Shown here piece by piece: positions 39,581-48,794 of a stretch of DNA of 64,000 nucleotides (positions are counted from its first letter, which is position 1; each line of letters begins with the position of its first letter). The position numbers were made by a program, and so were the translations under genes. The DNA comes from an uncultured Kineothrix sp. GTDB taxonomy: Bacteria > Bacillota > Clostridia > Lachnospirales > Lachnospiraceae. Under the pieces are notes generated by a model. That model saw only the letters and a list, made by a program, of their open reading frames with translations, made no database searches and was not told where the DNA came from. The stretch covers positions 78,509 through 142,508 of the forward strand of contig CAJUSR010000009.1 in NCBI GenBank assembly GCA_910588855.1. Direction: 5' to 3'.

Positions 39581-40903
39581 TTAAAGCCAAAAACTCAGGC
39601 TGAACTGCTCCGCATTATCCGCATACGCAACCACACCGTCCGGGCTGTCGAGATAACGGAAAATTTCCTGTTCCCCAATTAAAATATTCTCCATTTGTTC
39701 ATAAACCTCTTCCCCACTGCACTTTAAAGTAACATAAGTCGTTCCTTTCGCATACTCCCGCTCAAAAAGTTCCCCCAGCTTGTCCTCGTCCACAGATGTA
39801 AAATATGCCCCCTCCCTCACATAATAATTGGCTTTCATGGAAGTACATTCCGGCAGCTCCACCACATGTTCTATCGTATGTGTCCTCCCTAACTGCTGCG
39901 TTGTTACGCACAAATAATCATAATTAATTGTGGGCAAATGTTCCCCTTCATATTCATTGTTTTCCCCGGATTCTTCCATCTGGTAAGAAGCATCCCCCCA
40001 GGTGGGATCGACATAATAGTATTCCCCGTCTATTTTTACCAAATTCCAGGCATGCCCTTCCCCCTGCGACACTCTCCCGATTACAAGAGTGGAAAAAATA
40101 TCCAGTTCATTCAAAAGGTACTGAAATGCTTTTGCATAACCCTGGCAGACGGAATGACCGTATAAAAATACCGAGCAAATATTCTGGTTGTCCGCCGCAT
40201 TTGCATCATATTCCGTATGATTGATAATATATTCGTATACATATTTCACCTTTTCATACTCATCGGCCTCTTCAGGCAGCCCTGCCAGACACTTTTTCAC
40301 ATAAGCATCTATCCCTTCTTTCCTCTTTTCCGTCTCCTCTTCATCCACCAAATAAGTGCCGGTAAATGTAATTTTTTTCAGTTCTTCCCCTAACGTATAT
40401 TTTGTAAACGTATAGCCGTCCACATAAAAAATCTCCGGATGGTCGTTTAAGACACATTGGAATACCTTTTCAATTTTGCCGGTATCCATACTGGTAAGCC
40501 GCACTTCTTCCCCTCTTTCCAGCAATATCTGCAGAATTTCCACATATATCAGTTTTTCATCCTCGTCAAGCTGTTGAAAGCTATAATAACCTTTCTGCCC
40601 TGCCAGTAAATCCGGGATTGTTTCCGCTGAAAGCCCGACCGATTGACGGATTGTATCATCATCCTTATCTCCCGTCATCCATTCCGTTACTTTTTCTTTA
40701 CCGGAGTCCGGTTCAGAATCCGACCCGGACGCCGGCTCACCTTCCGGCTCCTCTTCCGATGTTTTCTCTCCGTCCTCATACAAGGCTGCCGGAGGGGGCT
40801 GCAGCTCCTCCGCCCTTTCCGTTTTACCGCATCCGTTATAAAACAACGTTCCGAGCATCAAAAAACAGATAAGTAAAATTACATTCTTTCTCTTTCCATC
40901 CAT
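39581..40903 (-). CDS. Transglutaminase-like lipoprotein
   Basis: About 440 residues. A lipoprotein signal (KRKNVILLICFLMLGTLFYNGC, lipobox FYNGC) is followed by an acidic/Pro/Ser-rich linker of about 70 residues and an extracellular domain. The transglutaminase core shows the catalytic triad: Cys in GHSVCQGYAKAF, His in GEGHAWNLVKI and Asp in YYVDPTWGD. Such proteins may act as proteases or crosslinkers on the cell surface. The start at 40903 gives the expected signal-peptide length. It is inserted between prfC and asp23, a position where accBC stands in Bacillus. Confidence 0.85.
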   Translation of the reverse strand: MDGKRKNVILLICFLMLGTLFYNGCGKTERAEELQPPPAALYEDGEKTSEEEPEGEPASGSDSEPDSGKEKVTEWMTGDKDDDTIRQSVGLSAETIPDLLAGQKGYYSFQQLDEDEKLIYVEILQILLERGEEVRLTSMDTGKIEKVFQCVLNDHPEIFYVDGYTFTKYTLGEELKKITFTGTYLVDEEETEKRKEGIDAYVKKCLAGLPEEADEYEKVKYVYEYIINHTEYDANAADNQNICSVFLYGHSVCQGYAKAFQYLLNELDIFSTLVIGRVSQGEGHAWNLVKIDGEYYYVDPTWGDASYQMEESGENNEYEGEHLPTINYDYLCVTTQQLGRTHTIEHVVELPECTSMKANYYVREGAYFTSVDEDKLGELFEREYAKGTTYVTLKCSGEEVYEQMENILIGEQEIFRYLDSPDGVVAYADNAEQFSLSFWL

Positions 40904-40990
40904 GATTCTTCGTCTATTCCTCTTTTTCATTAAGATTTGAGTATCCAAACCAAAGCCCGGCGGCAAGGTTTGGCATACAAATCCTGTTCA

Positions 40991-42583
40991 TCAGCTACGC
41001 CCGAACTCGGATAGTATCAACCTCTCGTTCCTGTCTACTGTCATGCCGATGCTCCACTGGTTTACAAACAGAAGCAATGGATTGCCCTTCATATCCTTTA
41101 CTTTCTTCATGTCTGAAGTTCCTGTCAGCTTCGTCATGTCTATCTCTTTATTCTCCACCCATCGGATATGCTCATAGGGAAGGGATTCCAGCCTTATTTC
41201 CACATTGTATTCGTTTTCCAAACGGTATTTCAGTACCTCAAACTGAAGTACGCCTACCACGCCTACAATAATTTCCTCCATACCCGTATTGAACTCTTGG
41301 AAAATCTGGATAGCGCCCTCCTGGGCAATCTGTGTAATCCCTTTTACAAACTGCTTCCTCTTCATCGTGTCCATCTGGCGCACCCTTGCAAAATGCTCCG
41401 GGGCGAAAGTGGGTATCCCCTCATATTGGAACTGTTCCTTCGGCATACAGATGGTATCTCCGATGGAAAAAATACCCGGGTCAAACACACCGATGATATC
41501 GCCGGCATAAGCTTCTTCCAAAATCTTTCTTTCGCTTGCCATGATTTGCTGCGGCTGGGAAAGGCGCATAACCTTCCCTCCCTGCACATGTTTTACTTCC
41601 ATACCGGCTTCGTATTTGCCGGAACATATCCTCATAAAAGCAATCCTATCCCGGTGTGCCTTATTCATATTCGCCTGAATCTTAAAAACAAAAGCAGAAA
41701 AATCCCTTTCTGCCGGCTCCACCACTCCCGTATCCGCTTTTCTCGGCAGAGGGGTAGTCGTCATCTTAAGAAAATGCTGCAAGAAAATTTCCACGCCAAA
41801 ATTCGTCAAAGCCGAACCAAAGAATACAGGTGTCAAATCCCCTGCCCTTACCACGTCCAAATCAAATTCTGCGCTGGCCCCATCCAACAGTTCCACATCC
41901 TCATAAAGCTTGTCCTTAAGTTCACCGCCGATATACTCTGTCAGCTTTTCCTCCTCCGAAACCGGGATTATGGTCGTTTCCCCTTCCTTTGTCCCCTTTT
42001 GTGTATCGGAATAGGTATGGACACACTTTTCTTCCCTGTCATAAACCCCTTTAAACCCTTTTCCGGAGCCAATCGGCCAGTTCATCGGGCACGTGGCAAT
42101 CCCAAGCTCCCTTTCGATTTCATCCAACAGTTCAAACATGTCTCCCGCATCCCTGTCCATTTTGTTGATAAAAGTAAAAATAGGGATTTTCCGCATCACA
42201 CAAACTTTAAACAACTTCCTCGTCTGCGCTTCCACCCCTTTGGACGCATCAATTACCATGACAGCCGAATCCGCCGCCATCAGTGTACGGTAAGTATCTT
42301 CCGAAAAGTCCTGGTGCCCTGGCGTATCCAGGATATTGATGCAAAAATTATCATATTCAAATTGCAAAACACTGGATGTAACGGAAATACCCCTTTCCTT
42401 TTCGATTTCCATCCAGTCGGATACCGCATGCCTTGCCGTCGCTTTCCCTTTTACGCTTCCTGCCAGGTTTATCGCGCCTCCATAGAGCAAAAACTTCTCC
42501 GTCAAAGTCGTTTTTCCTGCATCCGGATGCGAAATAATTGCAAAAGTCCTTCTTCTATTTATTTCCTGTGCATAGTTTCCCAT
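40991..42583 (-). CDS. prfC: Peptide chain release factor 3
   Basis: 530 residues from MGNYAQEINRRRTFAIISHPDAGKTTLTEK. GTPase motifs: G1 HPDAGKTT, G2/G3 around ERGISVTSS and DTPGHQDFSEDT, and G4 NKMDRD; then domain II and the RF3 C-terminal domain ending EIDMTKLTGTSDMKKVKDMKGNPLLLFVNQWSI. It removes RF1/RF2 after peptide release and aids translation quality control. GGAGG lies in front of the start at 42583. Between the spoIIIA operon terminator and the transglutaminase gene. Confidence 0.95.
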   Translation of the reverse strand: MGNYAQEINRRRTFAIISHPDAGKTTLTEKFLLYGGAINLAGSVKGKATARHAVSDWMEIEKERGISVTSSVLQFEYDNFCINILDTPGHQDFSEDTYRTLMAADSAVMVIDASKGVEAQTRKLFKVCVMRKIPIFTFINKMDRDAGDMFELLDEIERELGIATCPMNWPIGSGKGFKGVYDREEKCVHTYSDTQKGTKEGETTIIPVSEEEKLTEYIGGELKDKLYEDVELLDGASAEFDLDVVRAGDLTPVFFGSALTNFGVEIFLQHFLKMTTTPLPRKADTGVVEPAERDFSAFVFKIQANMNKAHRDRIAFMRICSGKYEAGMEVKHVQGGKVMRLSQPQQIMASERKILEEAYAGDIIGVFDPGIFSIGDTICMPKEQFQYEGIPTFAPEHFARVRQMDTMKRKQFVKGITQIAQEGAIQIFQEFNTGMEEIIVGVVGVLQFEVLKYRLENEYNVEIRLESLPYEHIRWVENKEIDMTKLTGTSDMKKVKDMKGNPLLLFVNQWSIGMTVDRNERLILSEFGRS

Positions 42584-42649
42584 GTCTTCTTCCTCCCAGT
42601 TTCCTTGAAGCATCGCTTTCTTTTATCTTTTCTGCTACAGGTACGGAAA

Positions 42650-42715
42650 AACAGGTATAGGATGCGGCGGGGTATCTGGATCCTCTACCTCCATATCCTT
42701 CCGCATCCCCCTGTT
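42650..42715 (-). terminator. Terminator after the spoIIIA operon
   Basis: AACAGG (42650-42655) and GGATGCGG (42660-42667) pair with CCGCATCC (42701-42708) and CCTGTT (42710-42715). On the minus strand TTTTTCC follows. It lies downstream of spoIIIAH and upstream of prfC, separating sporulation from housekeeping transcription. Confidence 0.6.
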
Positions 42716-42835
42716 ATTCCAATCCCTACGCTGTCAAGTATCGCTAAAAATATACATTTCATAAGTATCACTTGCCTTCTTTTACTCAACGACTAGTATT
42801 ATAGCATACCTAAGGCATCAAATAAACTCCTAACT

Positions 42836-43582
42836 TTACTCTGCTGCCATTGTACTAATAATAATTGTTTCCGGAGAAACTCCTGTTTTCCTCGTAATAA
42901 TATCCTCAATCTGTGCCCGCTGTGCTTCCGACAGTTCCGTCGCATTCACAACTACATCTACGCCCGCATCGTTGATGCTGACAACTACATCGGAAAAGCC
43001 TTTGGATTCCAGAAGAATTTCAGCAGCAGTTTCCTTCTCCGCAATATCCGTAATGGAAATCATATTGTCAATCGCTTCCTGCTTCTGCGATTCCGTAATA
43101 TTCGCATTGTTGATGATTTCCATCAATGTTTCTTTATTTTTTGCCCGTGTCTGTTCCTTTAACAGTTTTGCACCGGATAGGGAATTCATGCCGGACGTAG
43201 AAGTAAACACGGCTTCCCCCGGCACTTCGCTGTCTGAAGGCGCCGATTCCCCAACATTCTCTGCCATCCCTTCGTCCAAGTAATCAGCCGTTATATCGGT
43301 GATGTCCGTATCCAGGCTTTCAATATCCCCATAAGCGGAAGATTGGATTGCATCTTCATCAGAAATGTCCAAAAGAGCCGATAAGTCAGTATCCGCCGTA
43401 TCCGAAGCCAAATCATCGGATAAAACAATGCTCCCGTCATCGTTTACTACCGTATCGCTGTCCACCGTCATGATTTCTTCTTCCGTTACTTTCGTACCTG
43501 CAAAATTCAGGTATCCTGCCACTGCAATCATAATTGCCAGCGCCGTAATCATAATCTGATTTTTTTTAAGCATATTTTTCAT
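42836..43582 (-). CDS. spoIIIAH: Stage III sporulation protein AH
   Basis: 248 residues. One N-terminal membrane segment (MITALAIMIAVAGYLNFAG) is followed by a long acidic linker and a C-terminal ring-building domain (ETLMEIINNANITESQKQEAIDNM...VSINDAGVDVVVNATELSEAQRAQIEDIITRKTGV). This is the YscJ/FliF-like fold of SpoIIIAH, which binds forespore SpoIIQ to form the feeding-tube channel. RBS GGGGAG seven bases before ATG. Last gene of the operon. Confidence 0.93.
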   Translation of the reverse strand: MKNMLKKNQIMITALAIMIAVAGYLNFAGTKVTEEEIMTVDSDTVVNDDGSIVLSDDLASDTADTDLSALLDISDEDAIQSSAYGDIESLDTDITDITADYLDEGMAENVGESAPSDSEVPGEAVFTSTSGMNSLSGAKLLKEQTRAKNKETLMEIINNANITESQKQEAIDNMISITDIAEKETAAEILLESKGFSDVVVSINDAGVDVVVNATELSEAQRAQIEDIITRKTGVSPETIIISTMAAE

Positions 43583-43601
43583 GCCATGTCTCCCCTTTTC
43601 C

Positions 43602-44288
43602 TTATTCGGATTTCATTTTAACTATTTTAATTTTATGTGGCTCTATATCAAATAATGCCACAATTGCTTCGGTAATATTTTTCTTTACTTCAGGCCGGTC
43701 CCCGCCCTGCGCTATCACGACGACCCCTTCCACCAACGGCTGCAGCGTTTTCACTACATAAGGAGAAGAAGTCCCGTCGCTTTTCCTGTCGTATACCGTT
43801 TCTTCCATACTATTTAATTCATTTACATTCCTGCTTCCACCTTCCGAATCATTTTCTACCGTATTGCTTCTTGTCACCGGCATATCTTTCTCTACCACCA
43901 GTTCCTTGGAAGCGCTCACGGTAACTATGACCTTCACCTTCCCAGCTCCTTCCATCACCGATATTGCCTGTTCTAATTTATTCTCCATATATCTTTCATA
44001 TTCCTCTGTGCTGTTAATTTTTTCGATTTCTAATCCAATATCGTCTTCGCTACCGTTATTTTCTTCTATTATATCTGATTTATTGTCCAATAATCCGTAC
44101 TCAGCCGCCTTCCGGCTCGTTTTTTCCGTCGAGGGCACGGCGATAACGATTAGCAATATCCCGACAAGAATACAAATGACAAACTGGTCCTTCCCCATTT
44201 TTGCCCTCTTTTCCCTCTTCCGGAACCACCTTTTTGGGGGGATTTCTTTTTCATTTGGAACTGTATTTGTTTTTCCTTCCTTTTCCAT
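43602..44288 (-). CDS. spoIIIAG: Stage III sporulation protein AG
   Basis: About 228 residues from the ATG at 44288 (GGAG six bases in front). A basic N-terminus, one membrane segment (QFVICILVGILLIVIAVP), then the secretin-like ring domain with LEQAISVMEGAGKVKVIVTVSASKELVVEKD and PLVEGVVVIAQGGDRPEVKKNITEAIVALFDIEPHKIKIVKM. SpoIIIAG forms the large mother-cell ring of the SpoIIIA-SpoIIQ complex. Confidence 0.92.
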   Translation of the reverse strand: MEKEGKTNTVPNEKEIPPKRWFRKREKRAKMGKDQFVICILVGILLIVIAVPSTEKTSRKAAEYGLLDNKSDIIEENNGSEDDIGLEIEKINSTEEYERYMENKLEQAISVMEGAGKVKVIVTVSASKELVVEKDMPVTRSNTVENDSEGGSRNVNELNSMEETVYDRKSDGTSSPYVVKTLQPLVEGVVVIAQGGDRPEVKKNITEAIVALFDIEPHKIKIVKMKSE

Positions 44289-44366
44289 TTTAATCTCCAT
44301 TCCGAAGTGTTTACGCGACGGGTTCATCAGGGCTTATTTGTGACGCTCCGGCACAAACAGCCATGT

Positions 44367-44930
44367 TTATTCTTCTCTGATAACGATATATGCTTCATCG
44401 GTATTCAGGGCAAATCCAAATTTTTCCTTCATTTCATGATACTTCCAGGTATGGTTTACCGTTTCCTCTTTTTCCTCCTCTATTCGATTCCCTACCTTTA
44501 CTTTTTCCACCTGAATCCGGCCTTCCTTTTTTTCTTCTTTATATACCGCCACTTCTACTTTAGGCGGGTTCCCATACACTTTTACCTCTCTTACCGCAAA
44601 CCCATATTCCCCGGCAACCGATTCCAGTTTTGCCTCCACCTCTTTTTCCAATGCTTTCGCTGCCTCATTTTCTTCTTCATAATCCCAAACAATGTTGCCT
44701 GCTGCCGCCTCCAACTCTGTCTGGAACCGCTCTACTTCCTCCCACAATTCCCCTTCCCCATCTAACAAAACCGCCCGCAAAGGCGCTGTAAACTGCGCCA
44801 ATATCATAATGCCCATCAAAAGCTTAATATATTTTTCATAAGCCTTTCCGGCGGAAAAATGTAAAAAACTTTGCGCGCATACGATAAAAATCCCTATCCT
44901 TTTCATAAATTCCAGAAATGAATATCCCAT
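44367..44930 (-). CDS. spoIIIAF: Stage III sporulation protein AF
   Basis: About 187 residues. Two membrane segments at the N-terminus (GIFIVCAQSFLHFSA and LLMGIMILAQFTAPL) and a soluble domain (about 75-187) with EKEVEAKLESVAGEYGFAVREVKVYGNPPKVEVAVY, as expected for SpoIIIAF, a small ring-forming part of the same complex. The start at 44930 follows GGAGG directly and begins MGYSFLEFMKRIGIF. Confidence 0.88.
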   Translation of the reverse strand: MGYSFLEFMKRIGIFIVCAQSFLHFSAGKAYEKYIKLLMGIMILAQFTAPLRAVLLDGEGELWEEVERFQTELEAAAGNIVWDYEEENEAAKALEKEVEAKLESVAGEYGFAVREVKVYGNPPKVEVAVYKEEKKEGRIQVEKVKVGNRIEEEKEETVNHTWKYHEMKEKFGFALNTDEAYIVIREE

Positions 44931-44981
44931 ATTCCCCTCCATGCCGTTCCCTGACAACATCCATCGCCAACAACAGCAACG

Positions 44982-46124
44982 TTATATCCCTTTTCCCGTG
45001 GTATATGCCACGACGGCAATGGTAATCATAAACAAAGCGACCGCCGTAAATGCTGCCTTAAAAAGCAGCAGACTCCCATCCCCGACCCGGTCCGTGCAGC
45101 CGGTAATCCTTTTGTCGCTGACAATCCCCACCAATGCCGCACTCCCTTTCATCATACAGGCTATCAGAAAAAGCTTTGCCAAAGGAATCAGGCAGATAGC
45201 TAACAGGAGCAAAAGCATCAAAACCCCAATGCTGTTTTTAATCAGTACTGCAGAACCGATAACCATTTCCGTCACCCCCTCCGCCAAATTCCCGATGCCC
45301 GGGATGGCTCCAACGGCTTTCTTGACTGCGGAAACCTTAAGGGAATCCAGTACGGGCGCAATCATCGACTGGAACAGGCTTAAGGACGTAATGGCTCCCA
45401 TCGCCACTTTCAGCCCTGCCCCGATGCCCTTTTTTAAAAAATCCAGCAGAAGCGCCAACCGCTCTTCCGCCCAAATCCCATTCAGCAAAGCCAGCAATAC
45501 ATAACTGTATATCAAAGGAATCAACAAAGAAAAAATAATTTTCTCTACCCCGTATGCCAAAACCAAAGTAAACTGATAATACACTGCCCCCGTCGCCGCC
45601 CCTGTTGCCGCCCCTACCGCCATGAAATATGTAGGGATAAACATTTTAATAAACAACACAATGTTTTCCACTGTTTGTCCGGCAATATCCGCCGCTGTCA
45701 AAAATGCCTTCATCAATATCGACATCAAAAGCAGATAGAGAAAGTAAAAACTGATATCCGCTATTTGGTGATTCTGGAATACATCGGAAAAATTGGCAAA
45801 CAACGCGGAAATAATCCCCAGTATCAGGATAGATGCAAATATATTTTTCATTCCCGCCAGTTCCGAAAGCAGTTTCCCTTTTATACCTTCCCACAAAAGC
45901 ATTGCCGCTTCCGTTATCTTCCCCTGTAAAATTTTGCCCCATATCTCCCACATATCCAAGTCATAATCGGGGATTAAATGGTCAAGCCCTTCCGCCACTT
46001 CACCCATCCCGTATTTTTCCCACGCATCCGCTGCATCCGCCTCTATATCCACCGCATATACCGGCTTACAAAATGCAAAGAAAAGAAAAAGAAAAACCAT
46101 AAAAGAAAAAGCTATTTTCCTCAT
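44982..46124 (-). CDS. spoIIIAE: Stage III sporulation protein AE
   Basis: 380 residues with a signal peptide (FSFMVFLFLFFAFCKPVYA) and about seven membrane segments; the middle FLTAADIAGQTVENIVLFIKMFIPTYFMAVGAATGAATGAVYYQF and the glycine-rich VGAIPGIGNLAEGVTEMVIGSAVLIKN are characteristic of SpoIIIAE. It is the likely membrane channel or export component of the forespore feeding system. It overlaps spoIIIAD by four bases. Confidence 0.95.
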   Translation of the reverse strand: MRKIAFSFMVFLFLFFAFCKPVYAVDIEADAADAWEKYGMGEVAEGLDHLIPDYDLDMWEIWGKILQGKITEAAMLLWEGIKGKLLSELAGMKNIFASILILGIISALFANFSDVFQNHQIADISFYFLYLLLMSILMKAFLTAADIAGQTVENIVLFIKMFIPTYFMAVGAATGAATGAVYYQFTLVLAYGVEKIIFSLLIPLIYSYVLLALLNGIWAEERLALLLDFLKKGIGAGLKVAMGAITSLSLFQSMIAPVLDSLKVSAVKKAVGAIPGIGNLAEGVTEMVIGSAVLIKNSIGVLMLLLLLAICLIPLAKLFLIACMMKGSAALVGIVSDKRITGCTDRVGDGSLLLFKAAFTAVALFMITIAVVAYTTGKGI

Positions 46125-46507
46125 CCTGCAATCTCCTGTATGCTTTCTATGATTGCCAAAAGTATCGGCATCCCCGACGCCAGCACCGATAGTTTGCCGA
46201 AGATTTCTATCTGTCCTGCAATGGACGTATAGCCGGCATCCCGGCAGATGCCGGAGCTAAATTCACAAATATACGTAATCCCTATCACCTTCAGCAAAAT
46301 GCGGAAATAAACTCCATCCCGGCTTATGTACCTCTCCATCTCTTTCATGCTCCCAATGACCGACGACAGCCCGGATACTACAAAAGAAAACAACAGCAGG
46401 CAAATGGCGAAACCAATATAAAGCCCAAATTCCGGCTTATTGCTTTTAAATTGCAGCGCCAACATTACACCCGCTACCCCCAACAGGCCTATTTTCAATA
46501 CTTCCAT
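46121..46507 (-). CDS. spoIIIAD: Stage III sporulation protein AD
   Basis: 128 residues with three to four membrane segments: MEVLKIGLLGVAGVMLALQFKSNKPEFGLYIGFAICLLLFSFVVSG, then VIGITYICEFSSGICRDAGYTSIAGQIEIFGKLSVLASGMPILLAIIES. This matches SpoIIIAD closely. It lies between spoIIIAC (8 bases) and spoIIIAE (4-base overlap). Confidence 0.94.
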   Translation of the reverse strand: MEVLKIGLLGVAGVMLALQFKSNKPEFGLYIGFAICLLLFSFVVSGLSSVIGSMKEMERYISRDGVYFRILLKVIGITYICEFSSGICRDAGYTSIAGQIEIFGKLSVLASGMPILLAIIESIQEIAG

Positions 46508-46515
46508 GAGTCCTC

Positions 46516-46710
46516 CTACAATTCAAATAAATTTTGAATCATCACAAATAAGTCATAGATATATGGAACAATCCAAGTCAGAACAAGAATCAGCCCCGCA
46601 AGGCTAATTAAAAATGCATGTTCCTCTCTCCCGCTATGCTTTAAAATCTGGCTCAATATTGTAATTAAAATGCCCACTGCCGCAATCCTGAATATCAAAC
46701 TTACGCTCAT
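46516..46710 (-). CDS. spoIIIAC: Stage III sporulation protein AC
   Basis: 64 residues from MSVSLIFRIAAVGILITILSQILKHSGREEHAFLISLAGLILVLTWIVP, two membrane segments separated by the conserved KxSGREE loop. The family start is placed at 46710; an ATG four codons earlier is possible. It is the smallest member of the operon and pairs with AD. Confidence 0.93.
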   Translation of the reverse strand: MSVSLIFRIAAVGILITILSQILKHSGREEHAFLISLAGLILVLTWIVPYIYDLFVMIQNLFEL

Positions 46711-46758
46711 ACTTCTTACCATGCCCCTTAAGTATTCTATAACAACACTTGCTTTCCT

Positions 46759-47277
46759 CTATAACAATATAATGACAAGCATCAATCCCCCCATTATGCT
46801 AAGGCTCATAATCACTTTACACTTGTCCGCCATCTCCTTTTCCATCCTTCCGATAGAAATATCCAGCTTATGCATATACTGCCCTACCGCCCCGGCCTGC
46901 ATCTTCCCGTCCATAAAGCCGATGCAATTCCCAAAATCAAGGAAGTTTCTCTTATCTTCCCTTGCAACGGAAAGCTCCTTCATGCATTCCTCCATCTGCC
47001 TGCTCCAGATTTCCCAAAAGGACCTCCCGTCATTCACCAGCATTTCCCTCCGGATAGAAAAAAAAGCGCTACGGTATGGCTCCGGCACCCGGTTCCCCAC
47101 TCTGGCGCAAGCTTCCGGCAACGGCGCCCTGCTATATTCAATTTCGTTTTGAAGCATATGTAATATCTGTTTCATCCGATATAAGTCTTCCAAATTCTTT
47201 TTCAGCCTTTCCTTTACCGACCACCCGATCCCTATGCTCCCTGCCATTAAAAGAAGAACCCCTATCAGCCGGAACAT
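46759..47277 (-). CDS. spoIIIAB: Stage III sporulation protein AB
   Basis: 172 residues with membrane segments at both ends: MFRLIGVLLLMAGSIGIGWSVKERL and VIMSLSIMGGLMLVIILL. The cytoplasmic middle has the conserved LHMLQNEIEYSRAPLPEACARVGNRV. It resembles type II secretion F proteins and partners the ATPase AA, whose gene it overlaps by 13 bases. Confidence 0.93.
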   Translation of the reverse strand: MFRLIGVLLLMAGSIGIGWSVKERLKKNLEDLYRMKQILHMLQNEIEYSRAPLPEACARVGNRVPEPYRSAFFSIRREMLVNDGRSFWEIWSRQMEECMKELSVAREDKRNFLDFGNCIGFMDGKMQAGAVGQYMHKLDISIGRMEKEMADKCKVIMSLSIMGGLMLVIILL

Positions 47278-48212
47278 AGCTGGAAATCCCTATCGTAAAC
47301 CGCTTTTATCCTGCATCCTCTGCCGGAGTGCCCCAAAATAATATATCTGCCGAAAATACGCCTTTTCTTCAAATCCTTTAATAAATCCTTTTTCATAATA
47401 TCCTCCAAAGAATCCCCATGAATCGTAGCAATAATCCTGCTCCCGCACTGGAGCGCCCTACAGACCGCCGTTATATCTTCACTGCTCCCCAGCTCATCCA
47501 CTGCCAATACCTGCGGCGACATAGAGCGGATAAGCATCATCATCCCCGCCACCTTCGGGCACCCATCCATAACATCCGTCCTCTTCCCCACATCATTCTG
47601 GGGGCATCCCATATAGCATCCTGCAATTTCCGACCGCTCGTCCACAACCGCCACATTCATCCCCTTTGCCCAACGGTTTCCGTCGGATATCTGCCGCACC
47701 ATATCCCTAAGAAGGGTTGTCTTACCGCCCCCCGGAGGTGAAATTAAAAGAGTATCCAGCAGCTTTCCGTCTTCATAGATATAAGGCATTGCCAAATCCG
47801 CCGCCCCCTTTATCTCATGTGCAATCCGGATGTTCATATAGCGGACATGTTTGATATTACGTATCCTCCCATCTTCCTCCAAAATAACCTGTCCAGCCAT
47901 GCCAACCCGGTGACCCCCGGGGATTGTCAAAAACCCCTGCCTAATTTCATCGGAAAATGCATAAATGGAATAATCGCAAATATGGCTTAAAATAGCCTCC
48001 ATGTCCTGCTCCGTCATAATATCCGCCCGCCCAATGTTGGACACAATTTGCCCCTCCTTGTCCAGGAAACATTCCTTCCCCTGGAAAATAAGGACGATTT
48101 CCCTATGTACCCTCAACCGGATTTCCCAAAGCCCGTCCGTATTTTCTGCCGTATGTTTCCACTTATCCCGCATATAATCAGGAAAAATATGCAAAATACC
48201 CCTATTGCCCAT
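47265..48212 (-). CDS. spoIIIAA: Stage III sporulation protein AA (ATPase)
   Basis: About 315 residues from MGNRGILHIFPDYMRDKW. AAA-like ATPase with Walker A ISPPGGGKTTLLRDMVR and Walker B-type VLAVDELGSSEDI; the AA-specific N-terminus includes FSDEIRQGFLTIPGGHRVGMAG. It powers the SpoIIIA secretion-like complex in the mother cell. The start at 48212 follows GGAGG by ten bases. First gene of the eight-gene operon AA-AB-AC-AD-AE-AF-AG-AH. Confidence 0.95.
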   Translation of the reverse strand: MGNRGILHIFPDYMRDKWKHTAENTDGLWEIRLRVHREIVLIFQGKECFLDKEGQIVSNIGRADIMTEQDMEAILSHICDYSIYAFSDEIRQGFLTIPGGHRVGMAGQVILEEDGRIRNIKHVRYMNIRIAHEIKGAADLAMPYIYEDGKLLDTLLISPPGGGKTTLLRDMVRQISDGNRWAKGMNVAVVDERSEIAGCYMGCPQNDVGKRTDVMDGCPKVAGMMMLIRSMSPQVLAVDELGSSEDITAVCRALQCGSRIIATIHGDSLEDIMKKDLLKDLKKRRIFGRYIILGHSGRGCRIKAVYDRDFQLCSG

Positions 48213-48258
48213 TACCCTGTCCACCTCCGTCCTTCCGGCTTTCCTTCGTCCTTATCTC

Positions 48259-48287
48259 AATATATGAAACGCTGGCCAAGTTATTCC
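48259..48287 (-). promoter_or_regulatory. Possible sigma-E promoter of the spoIIIA operon
   Basis: Minus strand GGAATAA (48281-48287), 14-base spacer, CATATATT (48259-48266). The spacer and the CATAyanT-like -10 fit mother-cell SigE promoters, as expected for this operon. The match is not strong. Confidence 0.4.
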
Positions 48288-48341
48288 TCTTTTTTTATGA
48301 TTCGTGTATCAAAAAAAATACATATAGTTTTCCATTTTTTG

Positions 48342-48370
48342 TAGACAATATAAATCGGAAATGGTATGAT
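48342..48370 (+). promoter_or_regulatory. Sigma-A promoter of the grcA-like gene
   Basis: TAGACA (48342-48347), 17-base spacer, TATGAT (48365-48370); AT-rich leader of about 45 bases, then AGGAGG ten bases before the ATG. Confidence 0.6.
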
Positions 48371-48423
48371 ATTTATAAAGAAACAGTAATCATTATTATT
48401 ATTGCTATTAGGAGGTATTTATT

Positions 48424-48663
48424 ATGTCGAACGCAGCACAAGTTGAAAATTTAGTAAATTTATTGGACGGATATGCAGAAAAAGGCGGGCACCATTTGAA
48501 TGTGAACGTATTGAACAGGGATATGCTATTGGATGCCCAGAAACATCCTGAAAATTATCCTCAGCTTACCATCCGTGTCAGCGGATATGCCGTTAATTTC
48601 ATTAAACTGACCCCGGAACAGCAGGCAGACGTTATCAGCAGGACTTTCCACGAAGCAGTTTAA
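48424..48663 (+). CDS. grcA: Autonomous glycyl radical cofactor (GrcA/YfiD-like), minimal form
   Basis: 79 residues that correspond almost wholly to the C-terminal glycyl-radical domain of pyruvate formate-lyase: GGHHLNVNVLNRDMLLDAQ (21-39), PENYPQLTIRVSGYAVNFIKL (42-62) and TPEQQADVISRTFHEAV to the end. The radical glycine should be G54 in RVSGYA. E. coli YfiD (127 residues) replaces the damaged domain of oxygen-cleaved PFL. Here the protein lacks the extra N-terminal part. It stands alone on the plus strand between spoIIIAA and pnp, with its own promoter and terminator. No pflA or pflB is in the window. Confidence 0.9.
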   Translation: MSNAAQVENLVNLLDGYAEKGGHHLNVNVLNRDMLLDAQKHPENYPQLTIRVSGYAVNFIKLTPEQQADVISRTFHEAV

Positions 48664-48690
48664 AGAATTGACAATCATTCTTGCACAAAA

Positions 48691-48728
48691 AACATTCCGG
48701 AAGATTATCCTCTTCCGGAATGTTTTTT
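48691..48728 (+). terminator. Bidirectional terminator between grcA and pnp
   Basis: AACATTCCGGAAGA (48691-48704) pairs perfectly with TCTTCCGGAATGTT (48711-48724), loop TTATCC, followed on the plus strand by seven T and on the minus strand by TTTTTTGTG. It closes both convergent transcripts. Confidence 0.92.
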
Positions 48729-48794
48729 TCTTATTATTTATTTCTCTTATATTTATTTTTCCTATATTTATCAGTTATTTATAAGTGAATCTTT

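Noticed and set aside
41168..42796. 542-codon open frame on the plus strand opposite prfC
   Set aside because: Complete antisense shadow of a well-recognised gene; basic low-complexity composition, no RBS, no family motif.
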